A DNA stretch of 8,668 nucleotides from Chromatiales bacterium (lineage in GTDB: Bacteria > Pseudomonadota > Gammaproteobacteria > SZUA-140): contig JAITWN010000038.1 in the NCBI GenBank assembly GCA_031285245.1, positions 1 to 8,668 on the forward strand. The letters are read 5' to 3'. The translations under genes and the position numbers were made by a program. Below the pieces are notes generated by a model that saw only the letters and a program-made list of their open reading frames with translations, was not told the origin of the DNA and made no database searches. Shown in pieces: positions 6,941 through 8,668 of the stretch. The number at the start of each line of letters is the position of its first letter. Within the stretch, counting starts at the first letter, position 1.

Positions 6941-7248
6941 TGACTGATTGGATCGAAGTCGCGAAGTGCGCTGACATTGCCGCGGGCAAAGCGAAAGCGG
7001 TGGTGGCGGACGAGCGCATGATCGCCGTGGTCAATCTCGATGGCGAATTCTACGCCGTCGACAACATCTGCACGCATGCCCATATCGTGCTCACCGAAGG
7101 CTGCCTCATCGATGGCCAGCTCGAATGCCCGCTGCACCGCGCTCGTTTCGACGTGCGCACCGGCGCAGTCACCGCGCCGCCCGCGTATGAACCGCTTCGC
7201 ACCTATGAAGTCCGCGTCGATGGCGATGCGGTGTTGGTGAAACTGTAG
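6940..7248 (+). CDS. Small Rieske [2Fe-2S] ferredoxin
   Basis: The 102-residue protein is a stand-alone Rieske domain. Cluster ligands are Cys44-X-His46 (NICTHAH) and Cys63-X2-His66 (LECPLHRARFD), with 16 residues between the pairs. There is no extra cysteine pair for the disulfide seen in respiratory bc1-type Rieske proteins, and no signal peptide, so this is a cytosolic ferredoxin of the BphF/NirD-like type. His48 replaces the more usual acidic or small residue in CTHGDA-type motifs. The start ATG shares one base with the sufT stop (TAATG), a typical reinitiation arrangement, so it is the last cistron of the SUF transcript. It could supply electrons for cluster assembly or be an early recipient of clusters; neither is shown by sequence. 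Confidence 0.93.
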   Translation: MTDWIEVAKCADIAAGKAKAVVADERMIAVVNLDGEFYAVDNICTHAHIVLTEGCLIDGQLECPLHRARFDVRTGAVTAPPAYEPLRTYEVRVDGDAVLVKL

Positions 7249-7268
7249 AACCTTAGAGTTCCGTGGTT

Positions 7269-7345
7269 AGGCAGGGCCGGGACGCTTTTTCGAAACCGGA
7301 GCCGCTACGCGCCAACGGTTTCGAAAAAGCATCCCGCTCCTGCCT
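7269..7345. repeat. Palindromic element A (long hairpin)
   Basis: Arms 7278-7298 and 7316-7336 pair at 20 of 21 positions (one C-A mismatch, 7283 with 7331). After a 2-nt internal loop on each side, a further 7 bp form between 7269-7275 and 7339-7345. The loop is 17 nt (7299-7315). It begins 20 nt after the Rieske stop codon. The loop plus the first four bases of the right arm (7299-7319) recur exactly, inverted, in element B. No U-run follows on either strand, so it is not a standard intrinsic terminator, although a hairpin this long at an operon end could protect the mRNA 3' end or slow transcription. Confidence 0.88.
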
Positions 7346-7422
7346 CGATGGGTCCATTGACGAATCGAGAAGGCTTTCGTCTTTTTCTCCCTGCAACAAA
7401 ATGCTCCGAAGTGGTGCTCGCT

Positions 7423-7474
7423 ACTCTTTTTCAGGACCGTTGGCGCGTAGCGGCTCTGCGTCCTGAAAAATAGT
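7423..7474. repeat. Palindromic element B, inverted copy sharing the core of A
   Basis: Arms 7427-7437 (TTTTTCAGGAC) and 7460-7470 (GTCCTGAAAAA) pair perfectly over 11 bp. After one mismatch, three more pairs extend to 7423 and 7474. The 22-nt loop (7438-7459) contains the reverse complement of the whole loop of element A; the exact match covers 7436-7456. The five T/A pairs at the stem base are also shared with element A, while three pairs above them differ in a compensated way. The element lies on the opposite strand relative to A, with 77 nt between the two. Confidence 0.85.
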
Positions 7475-7636
7475 GACGGACACCGCTGGGCGCTTGCCCT
7501 ATTCACGTTTCCCCGGCGTCGCAATGACCGCCGGTAGACCGCGCGCGATTTTTTCTGCCAGAATCTGCGCACTTCTCCAGTGCTAGCCGGCGTAATAGGT
7601 GCGGCGCTTGTGCGATGATTCGTAAGTCATTAGTTA

Positions 7637-7644
7637 GAGAGGAA
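7637..7644 (+). promoter_or_regulatory. Ribosome binding site of the DUF481 gene
   Basis: AGAGGAAG lies six nt before ATG 7651. It selects that start over the in-frame ATG at 7615, which would put twelve extra charged residues in front of the signal peptide. Confidence 0.75.
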
Positions 7645-7650
7645 GTAGGC

Positions 7651-8370
7651 ATGAAGAAAGTGATATTCACGGTGGTTGCGCTTGCGATGTCTGGCGCGGT
7701 CTTCGCGCAGGCGCCTGATGAAGCCGGCAAGCCGCTAAGTGCGGAGGTGGGGCTCGGGATCGTCAAAACTACGGGTAATAGCGATACCAGTAGTGTTAAC
7801 GCCAGCGGCGAAGTCGTTTATCAGGTATCGCAGTGGCGCCACAGTGGTCGTCTCGAAGGCTTTCGCGCTTCGGCGGACGGGCAAAAAACTGCCGAGCGTT
7901 ATTTGGGTACGGGCAAGAGCGATTATCACCTCGACGATCGCAATTATCTCTTCGGTCTGCTGACCTATGAGCAAGATCATTTCAGCGGTTTTGACTACCA
8001 GACTGGCGCCGTGACGGGTTATGGTCGAGATGTGCTGCGTGGCGCGGCGCTGAACGCCAACATCGAAGCTGGTGTCGGTGTGCGCTATTTCGAAGAGAGC
8101 GATATCGGCAAGAAGGACAGTGAAGGTACGCTGCGCTTCGCGGGCGCACTGAGCTGGAATATCAGCGATACCGCAGTCTTTGCCGAAGAGCTCAATACCA
8201 CCATCGGTGAAACGATGACGGTGAGTAAATCGATCACGTCGCTCAGCACGCAAGTAGTCGGAAATCTTGCCGCCAAGACGAGTTTGCAAGTCAGACATAT
8301 TTCCGATGTGCCACCGGATGTCAAAAAGACCGACACCACGATGACAGTGAATCTGGTGTACAAATACTGA
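7651..8370 (+). CDS. DUF481-family outer-membrane beta-barrel protein
   Basis: The 239-residue precursor starts with a clear Sec signal peptide (MKKVIFTVVALAMSGAVFA, likely cut before Gln20). The mature part opens with AEVGLGIVKTTGNSDTSSVN, the TTGN(S/T) pattern typical of DUF481 ('salt-induced outer membrane protein', YdiY-like). It continues in alternating polar/hydrophobic strands such as RHSGRLEG, YLFGLLTYEQDHF, NANIEAGVGVRYFEE and TLRFAGALSWNIS, and ends in NLVYKY with a C-terminal aromatic, as expected for BAM-assembled barrels. The function of the family is not established. It lies 400 nt after the SUF operon and is probably transcribed independently, so a role in iron handling should not be assumed from position. 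Confidence 0.88.
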   Translation: MKKVIFTVVALAMSGAVFAQAPDEAGKPLSAEVGLGIVKTTGNSDTSSVNASGEVVYQVSQWRHSGRLEGFRASADGQKTAERYLGTGKSDYHLDDRNYLFGLLTYEQDHFSGFDYQTGAVTGYGRDVLRGAALNANIEAGVGVRYFEESDIGKKDSEGTLRFAGALSWNISDTAVFAEELNTTIGETMTVSKSITSLSTQVVGNLAAKTSLQVRHISDVPPDVKKTDTTMTVNLVYKY

Positions 8371-8473
8371 TCGAAACATGTTGCGCGCTGGAGCGCCTGC
8401 TTGAGTCGGTATCTTGCGGGCGCTGCATTCCAGTGTTATCGCCAGTGCTATTGAGAGTAGTGTTGAGCGACCC

Positions 8474-8668
8474 ATGAGAACACGTCATCACGAAGAGCAT
8501 CGCACCGCACGCATCGGTTGGATGCGTGCGGCGGTGCTCGGCGCTAACGACGGCATCGTATCCACGGCCAGCTTGATTGTCGGCGTTGCTTCCGCGGGCG
8601 CTACTGTAGGCGAGGTGCTGATCGCCGGCATTGCGGCGCTAGTAGCAGGCGCTATGTCCATGGCCGCT
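8474..8668 (+). CDS. VIT/CCC1-family iron or manganese transporter, N-terminal part
   Basis: Sixty-five codons are present before the window ends, so the gene is truncated at its 3' side. After a basic, His-rich start (MRTRHHEEHRTARIGWM) the sequence shows the family hallmark LGANDGIVSTASLIVGVASAG in the first membrane helix (about residues 19-41), then a second helix ending AGAMSMAA, where family members usually read AGA-SMA-GE. The Asp of the NDG motif (Asp26) and the Met in the SMA motif match residues proposed to line the metal path in the plant VIT1 structure. Members move Fe2+ or Mn2+ out of the cytosol. The ATG at 8474 is poorly served by a ribosome binding site, but no better in-frame start is seen. 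Nothing in the 103-nt gap after DUF481 looks like a clear promoter, Fur box or IscR site. Confidence 0.88.
   Translation, partial: MRTRHHEEHRTARIGWMRAAVLGANDGIVSTASLIVGVASAGATVGEVLIAGIAALVAGAMSMAA

Larger units (their letters stand above)
7249..7650. other. 400-nt intergenic region without a credible gene
   Basis: The open frames here (7263-7466 on +, 7267-7572 and 7503-7766 on -) run through the palindromes, have no ribosome binding site or recognisable domain, and show unnatural composition, so I do not call them. The region holds the two palindromic elements listed separately, a smaller GC inverted repeat (CCGGCG 7513-7518 with CGCCGG 7529-7534), a T6 run at 7549-7554, and the ribosome binding site of the DUF481 gene. 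I find no convincing promoter for that gene. Confidence 0.6.

Noticed and set aside
7269..7474. Elements A and B as intrinsic terminators of the SUF operon
   Set aside because: In both, the T-run is in the 5' arm and the 3' arm ends in A-rich sequence on either strand, so no U-tract follows the stem.
7263..7572. Possible small genes on both strands in the intergenic region
   Set aside because: The frames run through the two palindromes, lack ribosome binding sites and show no plausible protein features.
8401..8442. Candidate promoter before the VIT gene (TTGAGT or TTGCGG as -35)
   Set aside because: No -10 at correct spacing exceeds three of six matches, so nothing can be called.

Overview
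The window reads as a chromosomal stretch of a proteobacterium, most likely a gammaproteobacterium. It is moderately GC-rich by eye, has an MtfA peptidase, and carries the SUF gene order (B-C-D-S-U-T-Rieske) I associate with Xanthomonadales-like genomes. The class call is inference and I would not go below it. Almost everything lies on the + strand.

Layout. 1-217 is the 3' end of an iron(III)-type ABC transporter permease. A short gap with a possible hairpin leads to mtfA (339-1112). The centre (about 1147-7248) is one complete SUF iron-sulfur cluster assembly operon: sufB, sufC, sufD, sufS, sufU, sufT and a small Rieske ferredoxin. Junctions are extremely tight (ATGA or TAATG overlaps, or gaps of 5-11 nt), so it is almost certainly one transcript. 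The 140-nt leader holds a near-consensus type 1 IscR site overlapping a plausible sigma-70 promoter. No Rrf2 regulator is encoded in the window, so control would be in trans. After the operon comes about 400 nt without a credible gene (7249-7650), containing two long palindromic elements. Then follow a signal-peptide DUF481 outer-membrane-type protein (7651-8370) and the start of a VIT/CCC1-family iron/manganese transporter cut by the window end (8474-8668).

How the genes work together. SufS removes sulfur from cysteine as a persulfide, and SufU (zinc type, Cys40/Asp42/Cys66/Cys127) accepts it. SufBC2D builds the cluster, and SufT is a DUF59 maturation factor. The Rieske protein probably carries electrons or is itself a [2Fe-2S] client. 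SufS carries the histidine (His355, 19 residues before catalytic Cys374) typical of SufU-dependent rather than SufE-dependent enzymes, and no sufE is present, so the pair is self-consistent. With an iron uptake permease upstream and a VIT transporter downstream, the window looks like an iron-handling neighbourhood.

What is not ordinary. Apart from the operon's type 1 IscR control, the least explained part is 7269-7474. Two hairpins in opposite orientation share a 21-nt core that is the loop region of each. Their stems differ at three adjacent base pairs in a fully compensated way, and the two loops are perfectly complementary to each other. I see no evidence of a wholly new protein system.
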